Shown piece by piece: positions 39,061 to 49,523 of a stretch of 64,000 nucleotides of DNA (the first letter of the stretch is position 1; each line of letters opens with the position of its first letter). Under the pieces are notes generated by a model. It did not search any database and was not told where the DNA came from. It saw nothing but the letters and a program-made list of their open reading frames with translations. The translations under genes were made by a program, and so were the position numbers. Source of the stretch: Chitinophagales bacterium (GTDB lineage Bacteria; Bacteroidota; Bacteroidia; Chitinophagales; Chitinophagaceae); assembly GCA_017303395.1 (NCBI GenBank), contig JAFLBN010000001.1:310001-374000 (forward strand), given 5' to 3'.

Positions 39061-39080
39061 CACATAGCATATGCTATGTG
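39061..39080. promoter_or_regulatory. Perfect 20-bp palindrome
   Basis: CACATAGCATATGCTATGTG is fully self-complementary. It lies in the spacer between the degenerate regulator and a lipoprotein gene (ATG 39250). The size suits a dimeric regulator's operator; the binding protein is unknown. Confidence 0.4.
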
Positions 39081-39249
39081 TATTTGCTTGCGTTTACTAC
39101 CCACCATATATGTTATACAATAGCATGCATAACCCATTTATTATCAATTCCAAAATAGCAGTTACCGTCCTTCTATTAGTGCAGGGCGCTAATCATTCTA
39201 CAAGTATTCCCTGCATTTGGCACAGCATTTGCAAATGGTGGTTGTAATT

Positions 39250-39660
39250 ATGAAGAATATGGTAAATAAAACAAAAGCCTCATTGATTGTTATTGCCGCA
39301 ATGAGTTTGGCAAGTTGTTCGCCGAAGCTGACAGGCACTTGGAATATTGCGAGCTATGAGTCTAAATCGCCTAACGGGCAGGAAATTAAAGTTGCCAATA
39401 TTGGTACTATCGATTTCAAACGCAATAAAACAGGCGTTAAGAAAATCAACTATTCCCTGTTTGAAAATAAGGTAGAAGACAATACAGGCTTCAAATGGGC
39501 TAAAGAAAAAGAAAGTGATAACATCACCATCACCAGCGAGGGGAGCCAGCTAAACAAAACATGGATAATTGTGAAAAATGAACGCAAGTACCAGAAATGG
39601 AAATCGACCGATGGTAGCAATACCGTACAGGTACTGGAGCTGAAGAAAGCGAAGAAGTAA
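39250..39660 (+). CDS. Small lipocalin-like lipoprotein
   Basis: A 136-aa protein with a lipoprotein signal (ASLIVIAAMSLASC). The mature start LTGTWNIASYES fits the lipocalin-like family of Bacteroidota (DUF4923/lipocalin-5 style GxW motif), followed by alternating beta strands. Ligand unknown. The frame is open to a TTG at 39217; the ATG at 39250 gives the better signal. Confidence 0.65.
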   Translation: MKNMVNKTKASLIVIAAMSLASCSPKLTGTWNIASYESKSPNGQEIKVANIGTIDFKRNKTGVKKINYSLFENKVEDNTGFKWAKEKESDNITITSEGSQLNKTWIIVKNERKYQKWKSTDGSNTVQVLELKKAKK

Positions 39661-39707
39661 TAATACATAAGGATACAGAACATAAAGGGTAAGTAGTTTT
39701 TGCATTG

Positions 39708-39715
39708 TACCTTTG
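39708..39715 (+). promoter_or_regulatory. -7 element of the decarboxylase gene
   Basis: Exact TAnnTTTG match (TACCTTTG). It lies upstream of the ATG at 39736 and inside the longer frame from 39700, so it fixes the start. Confidence 0.5.
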
Positions 39716-39735
39716 CAAACTGCTTACCTTTTTAT

Positions 39736-41271
39736 ATGAATAATAACACACAAGCGTCTGAAAGAGGCCCGTTGACAAACCATCCCATAACGGAAAGCTT
39801 TGCAGACTGGAGCCACATGGTAGATGGCAAGAAGTTTCTGGAACAACTGACAAGGCATGCTTACCGTGTTTGCAATTACACAGCCGTTACAGACAATTAC
39901 CAGGCATTTCACCAACATTTCGGGCAGAGAGGCACTATACACTTTGCAGTAAAAGCCAGTGCCGAACCTTTTGTACTGAAAAAACTGATAGCACTGGGTG
40001 CAGGATTTGAAATAGCTACCTATAGCGAACTGCGCCTGCTGATAGAATGCGGACTGACAAGAGACATCATCAGCAAGAAAGTAAACTTCGGGCAAACACA
40101 GAAAGAACGCTCTGATATAAAAAAAGCACTACGCGATGGTGTACGCAATTTTGCCACAGACAATATTCATGATGTAAGAATCATAACAGAAGTAGCAGGA
40201 GAACTGCAACTGAACAAGAAAGACATTCGCCTGCAGATAAGGCTGTTCAATGCCGAGGGCAGCAGTTCGGGCGGCGGATATAGCCAGTCTTTCAACAAAC
40301 GATATGGTGTAGATAATGAGCAAGCTATGCAGCTTGCAGAAAGCATTAACGCTACAGGCATGACGGTGGCAGGCTTTACCTTCCACCCCGGCAGTGGCTC
40401 TAACAACCCTAACCTGTGGGACTATGGTGTGCGCAATGCTGCCATACTAAGCCGTAAGCTGAAAGAAGAACTGGGCATTACGGTAACAGAACTGAACCTG
40501 AGCGGTGGTTTTGACCCTGCACTACCCATAGCACATTACAGCGCACATATATTGCCTCTGATAGATCGCATTTACGAAGAAGAAGGTACCGCACTGCCTG
40601 AAAGTATAGATACAGAACCTGGCAGGTGGCTAGTGGCCAATGCAGAGGTATTGATAGGCAAAGTATCGAACATAAAAATAAACAGAGACGGCACACGCAT
40701 TGTAACAATGACTACGGGCGTTTCTGAAAACGGTACACTTACAGACCTGGGGCTTGACTTCGATTTCTTTATTCTTGAAAACGGCAAGGCACGCAAACTG
40801 GAAAAGCGTGCAGAGCTGCGTGCAAATCTTCACGGACGTGCATGTGCAGACTTTGATGTGATTGCAGAAAACACGCCTGTACCTGCAGAGCTACACCCCG
40901 ACAACCCCATAGCCGACGACGTATTTGTTGTAATACACGGTGCAGGTGCTTATTCTCACTACATGGAGCGCAACTTCTGGTGCGGCATCACCCCACCAAT
41001 GAAGATGAATTATGACGAATTCAGAAACTGCATAACCAGCGAGATGAATTATCAGCGTGCACTCATCAACTCTTATGCAGAACGCTCGGGCCTGCCGTTA
41101 AAAAATGCCATGACGTTTATTACACACTCTACAGACAATAAATTCGGACAGATAAAAGGATCTGAAATAGCGCAGATTCTGGATAATCCTGAACTACTGA
41201 ACAAACTGGGTATTCATATACTAACCAGCGTGGCAGAGTTTGTACATACACACAATATTGAAAAGAACTAA
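39736..41271 (+). CDS. PLP-dependent fold-type III decarboxylase
   Basis: A 511-aa enzyme of the alanine-racemase/ornithine-decarboxylase fold. PLP Lys73 lies in IHFAVKAS. The phosphate-binding glycine segment is GFDPALP-adjacent LSGG, the PLP contact is TEPGRW, and the cross-subunit catalytic Cys and Asp are in GRACADFDVIAE. Aromatic GAGAYS closes the C-terminal barrel. A C-terminal extension of about 70 residues follows the usual end. The substrate (ornithine, arginine, lysine or diaminopimelate) cannot be fixed. It is monocistronic with a strong terminator. Confidence 0.8.
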   Translation: MNNNTQASERGPLTNHPITESFADWSHMVDGKKFLEQLTRHAYRVCNYTAVTDNYQAFHQHFGQRGTIHFAVKASAEPFVLKKLIALGAGFEIATYSELRLLIECGLTRDIISKKVNFGQTQKERSDIKKALRDGVRNFATDNIHDVRIITEVAGELQLNKKDIRLQIRLFNAEGSSSGGGYSQSFNKRYGVDNEQAMQLAESINATGMTVAGFTFHPGSGSNNPNLWDYGVRNAAILSRKLKEELGITVTELNLSGGFDPALPIAHYSAHILPLIDRIYEEEGTALPESIDTEPGRWLVANAEVLIGKVSNIKINRDGTRIVTMTTGVSENGTLTDLGLDFDFFILENGKARKLEKRAELRANLHGRACADFDVIAENTPVPAELHPDNPIADDVFVVIHGAGAYSHYMERNFWCGITPPMKMNYDEFRNCITSEMNYQRALINSYAERSGLPLKNAMTFITHSTDNKFGQIKGSEIAQILDNPELLNKLGIHILTSVAEFVHTHNIEKN

Positions 41272-41309
41272 TTAAAAAAGGCGTACTAAAACCTAAGCCT
41301 TTTTTAATT
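41270..41309 (+). terminator. Terminator of the decarboxylase gene
   Basis: A perfect 13-bp stem (41270-41282 with 41297-41309) with a 14-base loop and T-rich 3' arm. The 5' arm begins in the stop codon. Confidence 0.8.
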
Positions 41310-41370
41310 ATGCCATACTTGTAAATAATACAAGCATTTTCTATACTTGTGGTATAACCAATTAAAACTT

Positions 41371-41547
41371 ATGAAAAAAATTATCCTTTTTGGCCTGTTA
41401 ACCCTTTCAGTAGCATCTTTCAGCTCTTGTGTAAAACTGACTAAATGCGACTGCCCTGCCGGCAAATCACTGAGTGTAAACGGCAACGACGAGTATGAAA
41501 TCCGCGCGAATTGCGAATCAAAATCAGGTGGTGTTTGCACTTACTAG
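41371..41547 (+). CDS. Very small lipoprotein (58 aa)
   Basis: The signal MKKIILFGLLTLSVASFSSC leads to a 38-residue mature peptide with four further cysteines (KCDC, NCESKSGGVC), possibly two disulfides. It has its own near-consensus -7 element (TATACTTG near 41351) and its own terminator, so it is a free-standing gene. Function unknown. Confidence 0.6.
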   Translation: MKKIILFGLLTLSVASFSSCVKLTKCDCPAGKSLSVNGNDEYEIRANCESKSGGVCTY

Positions 41548-41574
41548 TAAAAACGCTACAACAATAGAATTGAC

Positions 41575-41600
41575 AAAGGCTTACGTTTTCGTAAGCCTTT
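41575..41600 (+). terminator. Terminator of the small lipoprotein gene
   Basis: A perfect 11-bp stem (AAAGGCTTACG with its complement, loop TTTT), followed by CATTTTTAG. The arms are identical to those of the tRNA-Asn terminators at 53920 and 62060. Confidence 0.8.
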
Positions 41601-41741
41601 CATTTTTAGTCCCAGTCTGTAAAGACTTTCCCTTCTCACCAACCGATAGTTATTAAAGTCTCGTTAAGGTTTAAATAAAATGTAATTGCATATATAATTT
41701 ATCCTTCAGGCGGCGTTATATTTATAATACATCCGTATTAT

Positions 41742-44700
41742 ATGAAATCCACTCTCAGGCTACTTGTCATACTCATGGTATGTGTAGCATTCTCTGCCTG
41801 CAACCGAAATGGCGGTATTAACATCAAACCAGACTTTGGCGAAGAAATCGAAACACAGCAAAACCTCATTTTCAACTTCGACAAAGACATCTTCCCTGAC
41901 AGCCTGCTGAACACATGGGACAATACGTCTTACATAGAATTCACTCCCGCGGTTGGCGGCTCTTATAAATGGAACAGCTCCAGCCAGCTTATGTTTTCCC
42001 CTTCTTCGGGTTTTCAACCGGGTACGGAATACAAGGCTGTAGTCACCAAGCATATTTTTGACAAGAGCAAAAAGAAGCAGGCGATTGCCAACAATACGTT
42101 CAAGTTTCACACAGCACCGCTGCGGGTTGCGGCTACACGTGTTGCATGGACACGCGGGCAAAGTATGGCCAATGTATTGGTGCAGGTAGATGTAGATTTC
42201 AATTACGATGTAAAAATCAGTGATGCGGCTGCACGCATCAAACTAAGTACGGGTGGCAGAGGCATTGTTACTAATACTATTAACAATGGCACTGGCAGAA
42301 CGGTGTCACTGCAATTTGTACCCGTAAACGAGCTGGATGCAGAAACACCACTGAAGATAGAAGTAAACAAAAGCATACCGCTGGCAATGGGCAGGACCAT
42401 TGCACAGAAAGACACGATCGTTAATACAGTGATACCATCGCGCTTCTCACTGTCTGTAACGGGTGTTACTGCCGAGCATTCGGGTACAGAAGGTTTTATT
42501 ACGGTTAATACCTCTCAGCCTGTAATGGAAGAAAGCCTGAAAGCAAGCATATCGCTGGAGCCTGCAGTACCGTTTGAAGTTGCGGTAACGGATGATGGCT
42601 TTATCATCAGCAGTAACCAACTGAAAGTAACACAGACATACCAACTGAGCATATCTAAGAAAATGGAAGGCGCTTTTGGTGGCAAACTGAAAACAGACTA
42701 TGAAGAGCAGGTAACATTTGGCACTCCTGCGCCTACCATAAAGTTTGTAAACACAAAAGGCATGTACATCAGTTCGCAAGGCTACAAAAACCTTGCGTTA
42801 AATATTGTGAACGTACCAAAAGTGGAAGTGCGTGTGATAAAAGTATTTGAGAACAATCTTGAATTCTTTATGCGTGCAGGCACACGCTATGGTTACGAGT
42901 ATGATGAAGAGACGGACAATTATGGCTATTACGACTACTACGATACGGAAAATCTGGGTGATACGGTCTTCAAACAGACATATGAAACAGCTAAACTACC
43001 TAAGCAAAACGCAGCATCAGTATTGCATCTCGACTTCAGTGATAAGCTGAAAGGCTATGACGGGGTGTATGTTGTCACCGTAGCATCTAAAGACCATAAA
43101 TGGGTTCAACATTCTAAAATCCTGTCTATCTCGGATATAGGGTTGATAGTAAAAGAAGACAACGACAATATATATGTGTTTGCCAATTCCATCAGGAATG
43201 CTACAGCAATGTCTGATGTCAAAATATCGCTCATCAGCAATACCAACCAGCGCATGTTTGATGCCACAACCGATGCTGAAGGGGTAGCTGTGTTTAAAGA
43301 CATCCGTAATAAACTGCCCGGCTTTAACGTAGCCATGGTGACTGCCAAGAAGAACAGCGAGTTCAGCTTTGTATGGCTTACGCAAAGCAGAATAGAAACA
43401 TCTCGTTTTGATGTGGGCGGGCGCATGCCAAACAAAACCAACCTGAACGCTATGATATATGCAGAACGCAACCTGTATCGTCCGGGTGAAACCATCAATG
43501 CCAGCACCATACTGCGCGATGAACAATGGAACACACCGGGAGCCATCCCTGTGAAGCTGCGCCTGCTGATGCCAAACGGCAAAGAATTTGCCAACTACAG
43601 AAAAATCCTGAATGCAGAGGGCGCTTGCGAAACATCATTTAAACTGCCGCCTACTACCATTACGGGTACTTACACGCTGGAAGTATACACGGGCAATGAT
43701 GTATTGCTGAACAACTACGACATCAGCGTAGAAGACTTTATGCCCGACAGGCTGAAAGTACAATTGAAAACAGACAAGACAGAGTATCGCCCGGGAGATT
43801 CTATACAGGCTATCATACAGGCAGACAACCTGTTTGGCACACCTGCTACCGGTAGATACTTTGAGAGTATTCTCAACATAAGCAAAACAGATTTTACAGC
43901 AGATAAATTCCCTGACTATTCATTTGCCATCAAAAACGAGGTGAATGTAAACTTTGACGTAAAGAAAGGTAACACCGCATCAAACGGTTCTGCTGCATCG
44001 GGCTTTACACTACCTAATGAGCTTGCCAATACAGGTTTGCTTTCGGGCAATGTAATGTGTGCAGTATCTGACGAGACCGGCCGACCTGTACATCGTTATC
44101 AGAATATTAAAGTATATACACAACCCTCATTCATAGGCATCCGCAATATGGATGAGTATGTGGACACACGCAAGCCATTGAAGATAATGCTGGTAGCTGC
44201 AGACAAAAACGGCAATGCGCAAAACAATGTGCAGGCACAGGTAGTAGTGCTGAAGCGGGAATGGCATACTGTAATACAACAGGAAGGCAGCAGCTACAGG
44301 TATGTATCGCAGTCTGAAGATAAAATCATTAAACAACAGACTATCAACATCAGCGGCACCAATACCGCGTTCATGTTTACACCTGCCATCAGCGGACAGT
44401 ACGAATTCCGCATATCATTAGCAGGTACAGCCAACTATGTATCTCAGACATTCTACGCATACGGTGGCGGATGGAATACACAGTATTCATCTTTTGAGGT
44501 GAATAATGAGGGTAACGTAACCATCAAGGCAGATAAAGACAAGTACCAAAGTGGCGAGAATATGAATATCCTCTTTACCACACCATTTGAAGGCAGGATG
44601 CTTGTGACGATAGAACGCAACAACATAAAAGAATATCGCTACCTGACAACACAAAACAAATCTGCATCGCTGAGCCTGAAAGCTACGGATGAGTTGGTAC

Positions 44701-47132
44701 CGAATGTGTATGTTACGGCAACACTCTTCCGCCCGATGGATGGCAGCGACATGCCACTGACCGTAGCGCATGGTTTTAAATCTGTGACAGTAGAAAACAG
44801 GCAATATCATCTACCTGTCAGCGTAGCTATTACAGCTAAGTCTCGCTCTAAAACAAAACAGACGATAACAGTAAAAACAACACCGGGCGCTTATGTTACC
44901 ATTGCTGCGGTAGATGAAGGCATATTGCAGGTACGTAATTACGAAACACCTGACGCTTATAAATACTTCTACCAGAAAGTAGCACTGGCAACCAATACAT
45001 ACGACATCTATCCGCTATTGCTACCGGAGATACGTACAAGACGCTCCAGCACGGGTGGCGATGCGGCTGCAGCAAGCGATATGCGCGTGAACCCGATGTT
45101 TGTAAACAGGGTTAAAAACGTTTCATACTGGAGTGGCATATTGCAAGCCAATAGTAGCGGTATTGTTAAATACACAGTTGATATACCACAGTTCTCCGGA
45201 GACCTGCGCGTAATGGCGATTGCTTATAAAGGCAAAGGATTTGGCGGTGCCGACCAGCACATGAAAGTAGCAGACCCGCTCATCATCAGCACTGCACTAC
45301 CGCGCTTCCTGAGCCCGAAAGACGAAGCAGTGATGCCGATAACACTCAGCAACACCACTGCCAAAGATGCGAATGTATCTGTAAACACAACTGTAAGCGG
45401 ACCGCTTAGCATTGCAGGTAGTGCATCACAAAATGTGTTCATCAAAGCCAATAGCGAACAGCGTGTAGTATTCCGTGTGGCAGCACAGCCAAATATTGGT
45501 GCGGGCAAGGTTACCGTTACTGCACGTGGCATGGGCGAAACATTTATCAACGAGACAGACATCAGCATTCGCCCTCCTGCATCATTGCAAAAAGTATATG
45601 CAAGCGGGCAGGTATCTGAAGGAAGTAATACCGTGGTTGGTCAGCAAAATGATTTTATACCAAGCACCGTAAGAGGCAAGTTGGTGGTTGCTAATAGTCC
45701 GTTGGTGCAATTCAGTAAAAACCTCTCATACCTTGTACAATACCCTTATGGTTGTGTAGAGCAAACTACATCGGCAGTGTTCCCGCAGTTGTACTACCAC
45801 GACCTAGTAAAGAGTCTTTCGGGAATTGACGACCCGAATATGAACCCTGCATACAATGTGCAACAGGCTATAGCTAAATTGCAATCTATGCAGCTATCAA
45901 ACGGTGCCCTTTCTTACTGGCCTGATGGTGGCAGCGAAAGCTGGTGGGGCAGTGTATATGCTACACACTTCCTGCTGGAAGCTAAAAAAGCAGGTTATGA
46001 TGTAAACACAAGTACAGTAGACCGCCTGCTGAAATACCTGCAGTTTAAAATGAACAAACGCGAAACGGAAATACTGTATTACAATCAGAATCTGAAAAGA
46101 GAAATCGCTGCAAAGGAAATCACCTATTCGCTGTATGTGCTAGCACTGGCAGGCCAGCCACAGCAATCTACTATGAACTATTATAAGGCACACTTAGACA
46201 TGCTGAGCCTCGACAGCCGATACATGCTTGCGGCAGCCTATGCTATGGCAGGTCAAAAAGATAAAGCCAAACAAGTGATGCCACCTGCATTTACAGGCGA
46301 GAAATCTACAGGCATAACCGGTGGTAGCTTCTATTCTTATGTAAGGGACATGGCTGTGTCTTTAAATGCACTGATTGATACTGACCCTGACAACCCACAG
46401 GTGGGCACATTGGCACGTATGCTTTCAGAGCAATTACTACGCGAGCGCTATCTGAACACACAGGAAAATGCTTTCAGCATACTGGCATTTGGTAAAATAG
46501 CACGCAGGGCAAACAAGACAACAGCTACTGCAGATGTAGTTGTGAATGGCAAAGTATTGGCAAGTACTAAAGGACAACCTGTAAGTACAGACCTGCGCAA
46601 TGCTATCAACAGCAAGCTACAGGTGAATGTAAAAGGCAAAGGCAGCTATTATTATTTCTACGAGCTTTCGGGCATATCTGCAACAGGCAATGTAAAAGAA
46701 GAAGACAGCTACCTGAAAGTGCGCCGTAGTTATTATACAAGAGATGGCAAGCCGATTACCAACAATACATTCAGCCAGAATGATTTGATAATTGTGAAAC
46801 TCACATTGGAATCACAATATAGCGGCGTTGTAGACAATGTAGTTGTAACAGACATGTTGCCTGCTGGACTTGAAATTGAAAATGCAAGGCTGAATACACT
46901 GCCCGAAATAAAATGGATTAAAAACAATGCCGAACCTGATTATATGGACATCCGCGATGACAGGATAAATCTGTTTACCAACGCAGGCAAAGAAGCTAAA
47001 ACATTCTACTACATGGTACGTGCAGTATCTCCGGGTACTTATCAATTGGGGCCTGTGCAGGCAGATGCCATGTACAATGGCGCATACCATTCTTACAATG
47101 GCAGTGGTGTTGTAAAAGTGACAGAAAACTAA
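41742..47132 (+). CDS. Bacterial alpha-2-macroglobulin lipoprotein
   Basis: A 1796-aa protease-trapping protein anchored by a lipobox (VCVAFSAC, Cys20). It has serial macroglobulin domains, a bait-region candidate (about 1090-1115, rich in Arg/Ser/Ala), an A2M domain (YWSGILQANSSGIVKYTVDIPQFSGDLR region; residues about 1125-1160) and an intact thioester motif GCVEQ (1337-1341) in the complement-type helical domain. Such proteins ensnare attacking proteases near the cell surface. It lies 5 bp before pbpC, the same pairing as E. coli yfhM-pbpC, where both are thought to protect or repair the wall after envelope breach. Confidence 0.95.
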   Translation: MKSTLRLLVILMVCVAFSACNRNGGINIKPDFGEEIETQQNLIFNFDKDIFPDSLLNTWDNTSYIEFTPAVGGSYKWNSSSQLMFSPSSGFQPGTEYKAVVTKHIFDKSKKKQAIANNTFKFHTAPLRVAATRVAWTRGQSMANVLVQVDVDFNYDVKISDAAARIKLSTGGRGIVTNTINNGTGRTVSLQFVPVNELDAETPLKIEVNKSIPLAMGRTIAQKDTIVNTVIPSRFSLSVTGVTAEHSGTEGFITVNTSQPVMEESLKASISLEPAVPFEVAVTDDGFIISSNQLKVTQTYQLSISKKMEGAFGGKLKTDYEEQVTFGTPAPTIKFVNTKGMYISSQGYKNLALNIVNVPKVEVRVIKVFENNLEFFMRAGTRYGYEYDEETDNYGYYDYYDTENLGDTVFKQTYETAKLPKQNAASVLHLDFSDKLKGYDGVYVVTVASKDHKWVQHSKILSISDIGLIVKEDNDNIYVFANSIRNATAMSDVKISLISNTNQRMFDATTDAEGVAVFKDIRNKLPGFNVAMVTAKKNSEFSFVWLTQSRIETSRFDVGGRMPNKTNLNAMIYAERNLYRPGETINASTILRDEQWNTPGAIPVKLRLLMPNGKEFANYRKILNAEGACETSFKLPPTTITGTYTLEVYTGNDVLLNNYDISVEDFMPDRLKVQLKTDKTEYRPGDSIQAIIQADNLFGTPATGRYFESILNISKTDFTADKFPDYSFAIKNEVNVNFDVKKGNTASNGSAASGFTLPNELANTGLLSGNVMCAVSDETGRPVHRYQNIKVYTQPSFIGIRNMDEYVDTRKPLKIMLVAADKNGNAQNNVQAQVVVLKREWHTVIQQEGSSYRYVSQSEDKIIKQQTINISGTNTAFMFTPAISGQYEFRISLAGTANYVSQTFYAYGGGWNTQYSSFEVNNEGNVTIKADKDKYQSGENMNILFTTPFEGRMLVTIERNNIKEYRYLTTQNKSASLSLKATDELVPNVYVTATLFRPMDGSDMPLTVAHGFKSVTVENRQYHLPVSVAITAKSRSKTKQTITVKTTPGAYVTIAAVDEGILQVRNYETPDAYKYFYQKVALATNTYDIYPLLLPEIRTRRSSTGGDAAAASDMRVNPMFVNRVKNVSYWSGILQANSSGIVKYTVDIPQFSGDLRVMAIAYKGKGFGGADQHMKVADPLIISTALPRFLSPKDEAVMPITLSNTTAKDANVSVNTTVSGPLSIAGSASQNVFIKANSEQRVVFRVAAQPNIGAGKVTVTARGMGETFINETDISIRPPASLQKVYASGQVSEGSNTVVGQQNDFIPSTVRGKLVVANSPLVQFSKNLSYLVQYPYGCVEQTTSAVFPQLYYHDLVKSLSGIDDPNMNPAYNVQQAIAKLQSMQLSNGALSYWPDGGSESWWGSVYATHFLLEAKKAGYDVNTSTVDRLLKYLQFKMNKRETEILYYNQNLKREIAAKEITYSLYVLALAGQPQQSTMNYYKAHLDMLSLDSRYMLAAAYAMAGQKDKAKQVMPPAFTGEKSTGITGGSFYSYVRDMAVSLNALIDTDPDNPQVGTLARMLSEQLLRERYLNTQENAFSILAFGKIARRANKTTATADVVVNGKVLASTKGQPVSTDLRNAINSKLQVNVKGKGSYYYFYELSGISATGNVKEEDSYLKVRRSYYTRDGKPITNNTFSQNDLIIVKLTLESQYSGVVDNVVVTDMLPAGLEIENARLNTLPEIKWIKNNAEPDYMDIRDDRINLFTNAGKEAKTFYYMVRAVSPGTYQLGPVQADAMYNGAYHSYNGSGVVKVTEN

Positions 47133-47137
47133 TATCA

Positions 47138-49441
47138 ATGTCCAAAGCCAGGCAAAGGGCTATCAGCATATTGAAAGGCATAGGGATAGGGGCTGCAGTA
47201 TTTATACTTGCAGACCTTATCTTCCCTGTGCATACTAATATAGAGTACACCCCTGTGGTACTTGGCAAAGACGGCACCGTACTCCACACCTTCCTGACGC
47301 GCGATGAACAATGGCGCTTTAAAACCCAACTAACAGAGATAACACCTGAGTTAAAAAAAGCCATCATCTACAAAGAGGATAAATATTTCCGTTACCATCC
47401 GGGTATCAATGTATTTGCAGTAGGCAGGGCTGCCGTTAATAATATTACGCACATGAAGCGTACATCTGGCGCATCCACCATTACCATGCAGGTAGCACGT
47501 ATGCTGCAGCCAAAGCGTCGTACGTACTTCAATAAGTTCTTAGAAATGTTTCGTGCATTGCAATTGGAAGTACACTATAGCAAAGACGAGATATTGCAGC
47601 TATACTTAAACCTTGTGCCATATGGCTCGAACATACAAGGTGTAAAAGCTGCATCCATACTCTACTTCAACAAGCTACCTGACCAGCTGTCTGTTGCAGA
47701 AATTACTGCACTGAGCATCATACCCAACAGGCCGAACACGCTGGTAATAGGCAAAGACAACACAGCGATTGTAAAGCAACGTAATATATGGCTGCGGCGT
47801 TTTGAGAAAGATGAACTCTTCCCCAAGCAACAGATTGAAGATGCAATAGAAGAGCCGCTACATGCATCTCGCCTTGATGCACCTGCCATGACACCACAAC
47901 TGGCATACCGTATGCGCCGCATGCAACCGGGTAATGCCATGATACAAACCAGCATCCGCCCCGATATACAACACAAAGCTGCCGACCTTGCATACAACTA
48001 TACCCGTGCACTGAAGCTGAATAATATTCATAATGCATCTGTCATCATTATAGACAACAAAACAAGAGAAGTGTGTGCGTATATTGGCTCTGCAGACTTC
48101 AACGACTATCAGCACAACGGGCAGGTAGATGGTGTATCTGCCATACGCTCTCCCGGCAGTACGCTAAAGCCTATTCTGTATGGCATGTGTATGGATATGG
48201 GATTGATAACCCCCAAGACAGTGATAGCCGATGTACCCATCAATATAGACGGATACATACCCGAAAACTACGACCTTTCCTTTCGTGGTAATGTGACGAT
48301 AGAAGATGCGCTACGCAACTCGCTGAATATACCTGCGGTAAAAATGCTGCACGATGCAGGGGTAAAAAACTTTATAACAAAACTGACAGATGCAGGCTTT
48401 ACCTCTATATGGAATAAGCGTAACAAACTGGGGCTCTCTATGATACTTGGCGGTTGTGGCGTAAGGCTGGAAGAACTAACTGCGCTCTATGCATCGCTTG
48501 CCAATGATGGTTTGTATATTCCGCTAAAGTACACAGCAGACAGTGTGAAGAAACAGAAAGGCACACGTCTGCTTTCGCCGGAAGCAAGCTATATGATAAG
48601 CAGCATTCTTACTGAACTGCACAGGCCCGAACTGCCCAACCTATACGAGCAGGCATATAACATACCGAAGATTGCGTGGAAAACAGGCACATCTTACGGA
48701 CGCAAAGATGCGTGGAGTATAGGCTATAACAAGAACTACACCATTGGTGTGTGGATTGGCAATTTCAACGGAACAGGCGTTGCTGGCTTAAATGGTGCAG
48801 GTACTGCTACCCCGCTGCTGTTTCAGCTCTTCAACCTGATAGACCGCAGTGCAGGCAGCGAATGGCTGAAGCAACCCGAAGACCTTGCCATGCGATTTGT
48901 ATGCAATGAAAGCGGCATGTTACCAAATGATTATTGCACAGCACAAACAATGGACTACTATATACCGGGCATATCATCGGCAGAAAGATGCAACCACCTG
49001 ACAGATGTATGGATAGCGCCAGACGAAAGCATTTCTTACTGCACAACATGCCTGCCAGCCAGTGGATATAAAACAAAACAGTACCCTAACATCTCTGCAG
49101 AGCTGGCAGCACATTATGAAAGCAACCATACAGCTTATCAGAAAATACCGCCACACAATCCCGCATGTTCACGCGTGTTTGATGGGAAACCACCTGTCAT
49201 CACATCGCTTACCAACAAGATGACATACATTATACTCGACAAAAACGAGCAGCAATTGCAGTTAATGTGTTCCGCATCGAATGATGTAAAAGAAGTGTAC
49301 TGGTATGTAAACGACCAATTCTACTGCAGCTCGCAGCCATCAGAAAAGAAGTTCTTTGTACCATCTACACCCGTTGTAAAAATATCGTGCACAGACGACA
49401 AAGGACGCACCACAAATATTGAGATAAAGGTTAAGTACTAA
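47138..49441 (+). CDS. pbpC: Penicillin-binding protein 1C
   Basis: A 767-aa bifunctional peptidoglycan synthase. It has an N-terminal membrane helix (about 13-31), a GT51 glycosyltransferase domain with catalytic Glu80 in YKEDKYFRYHPG, a transpeptidase domain with Ser341-x-x-Lys344 (SPGSTLKP), SLN (LRNSLNIPA) and KTG at 515-517, and a C-terminal PbpC-specific domain (about 680-767). All catalytic motifs are intact. Cotranscribed with the alpha-2-macroglobulin gene. Confidence 0.96.
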   Translation: MSKARQRAISILKGIGIGAAVFILADLIFPVHTNIEYTPVVLGKDGTVLHTFLTRDEQWRFKTQLTEITPELKKAIIYKEDKYFRYHPGINVFAVGRAAVNNITHMKRTSGASTITMQVARMLQPKRRTYFNKFLEMFRALQLEVHYSKDEILQLYLNLVPYGSNIQGVKAASILYFNKLPDQLSVAEITALSIIPNRPNTLVIGKDNTAIVKQRNIWLRRFEKDELFPKQQIEDAIEEPLHASRLDAPAMTPQLAYRMRRMQPGNAMIQTSIRPDIQHKAADLAYNYTRALKLNNIHNASVIIIDNKTREVCAYIGSADFNDYQHNGQVDGVSAIRSPGSTLKPILYGMCMDMGLITPKTVIADVPINIDGYIPENYDLSFRGNVTIEDALRNSLNIPAVKMLHDAGVKNFITKLTDAGFTSIWNKRNKLGLSMILGGCGVRLEELTALYASLANDGLYIPLKYTADSVKKQKGTRLLSPEASYMISSILTELHRPELPNLYEQAYNIPKIAWKTGTSYGRKDAWSIGYNKNYTIGVWIGNFNGTGVAGLNGAGTATPLLFQLFNLIDRSAGSEWLKQPEDLAMRFVCNESGMLPNDYCTAQTMDYYIPGISSAERCNHLTDVWIAPDESISYCTTCLPASGYKTKQYPNISAELAAHYESNHTAYQKIPPHNPACSRVFDGKPPVITSLTNKMTYIILDKNEQQLQLMCSASNDVKEVYWYVNDQFYCSSQPSEKKFFVPSTPVVKISCTDDKGRTTNIEIKVKY

Positions 49442-49523
49442 GCTCAAACGGGGCAATAGCAACAATGGCTAACGTTTCTGTAAGCCATACTAATGTTATA
49501 CCGGTTAAAAAAATATTGAGTAC

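Noticed and set aside
49463-49486. Terminator between pbpC and the oxygenase gene
   Set aside because: The stem is only 6 bp, then a mismatch, and has no T tract; too weak to annotate.
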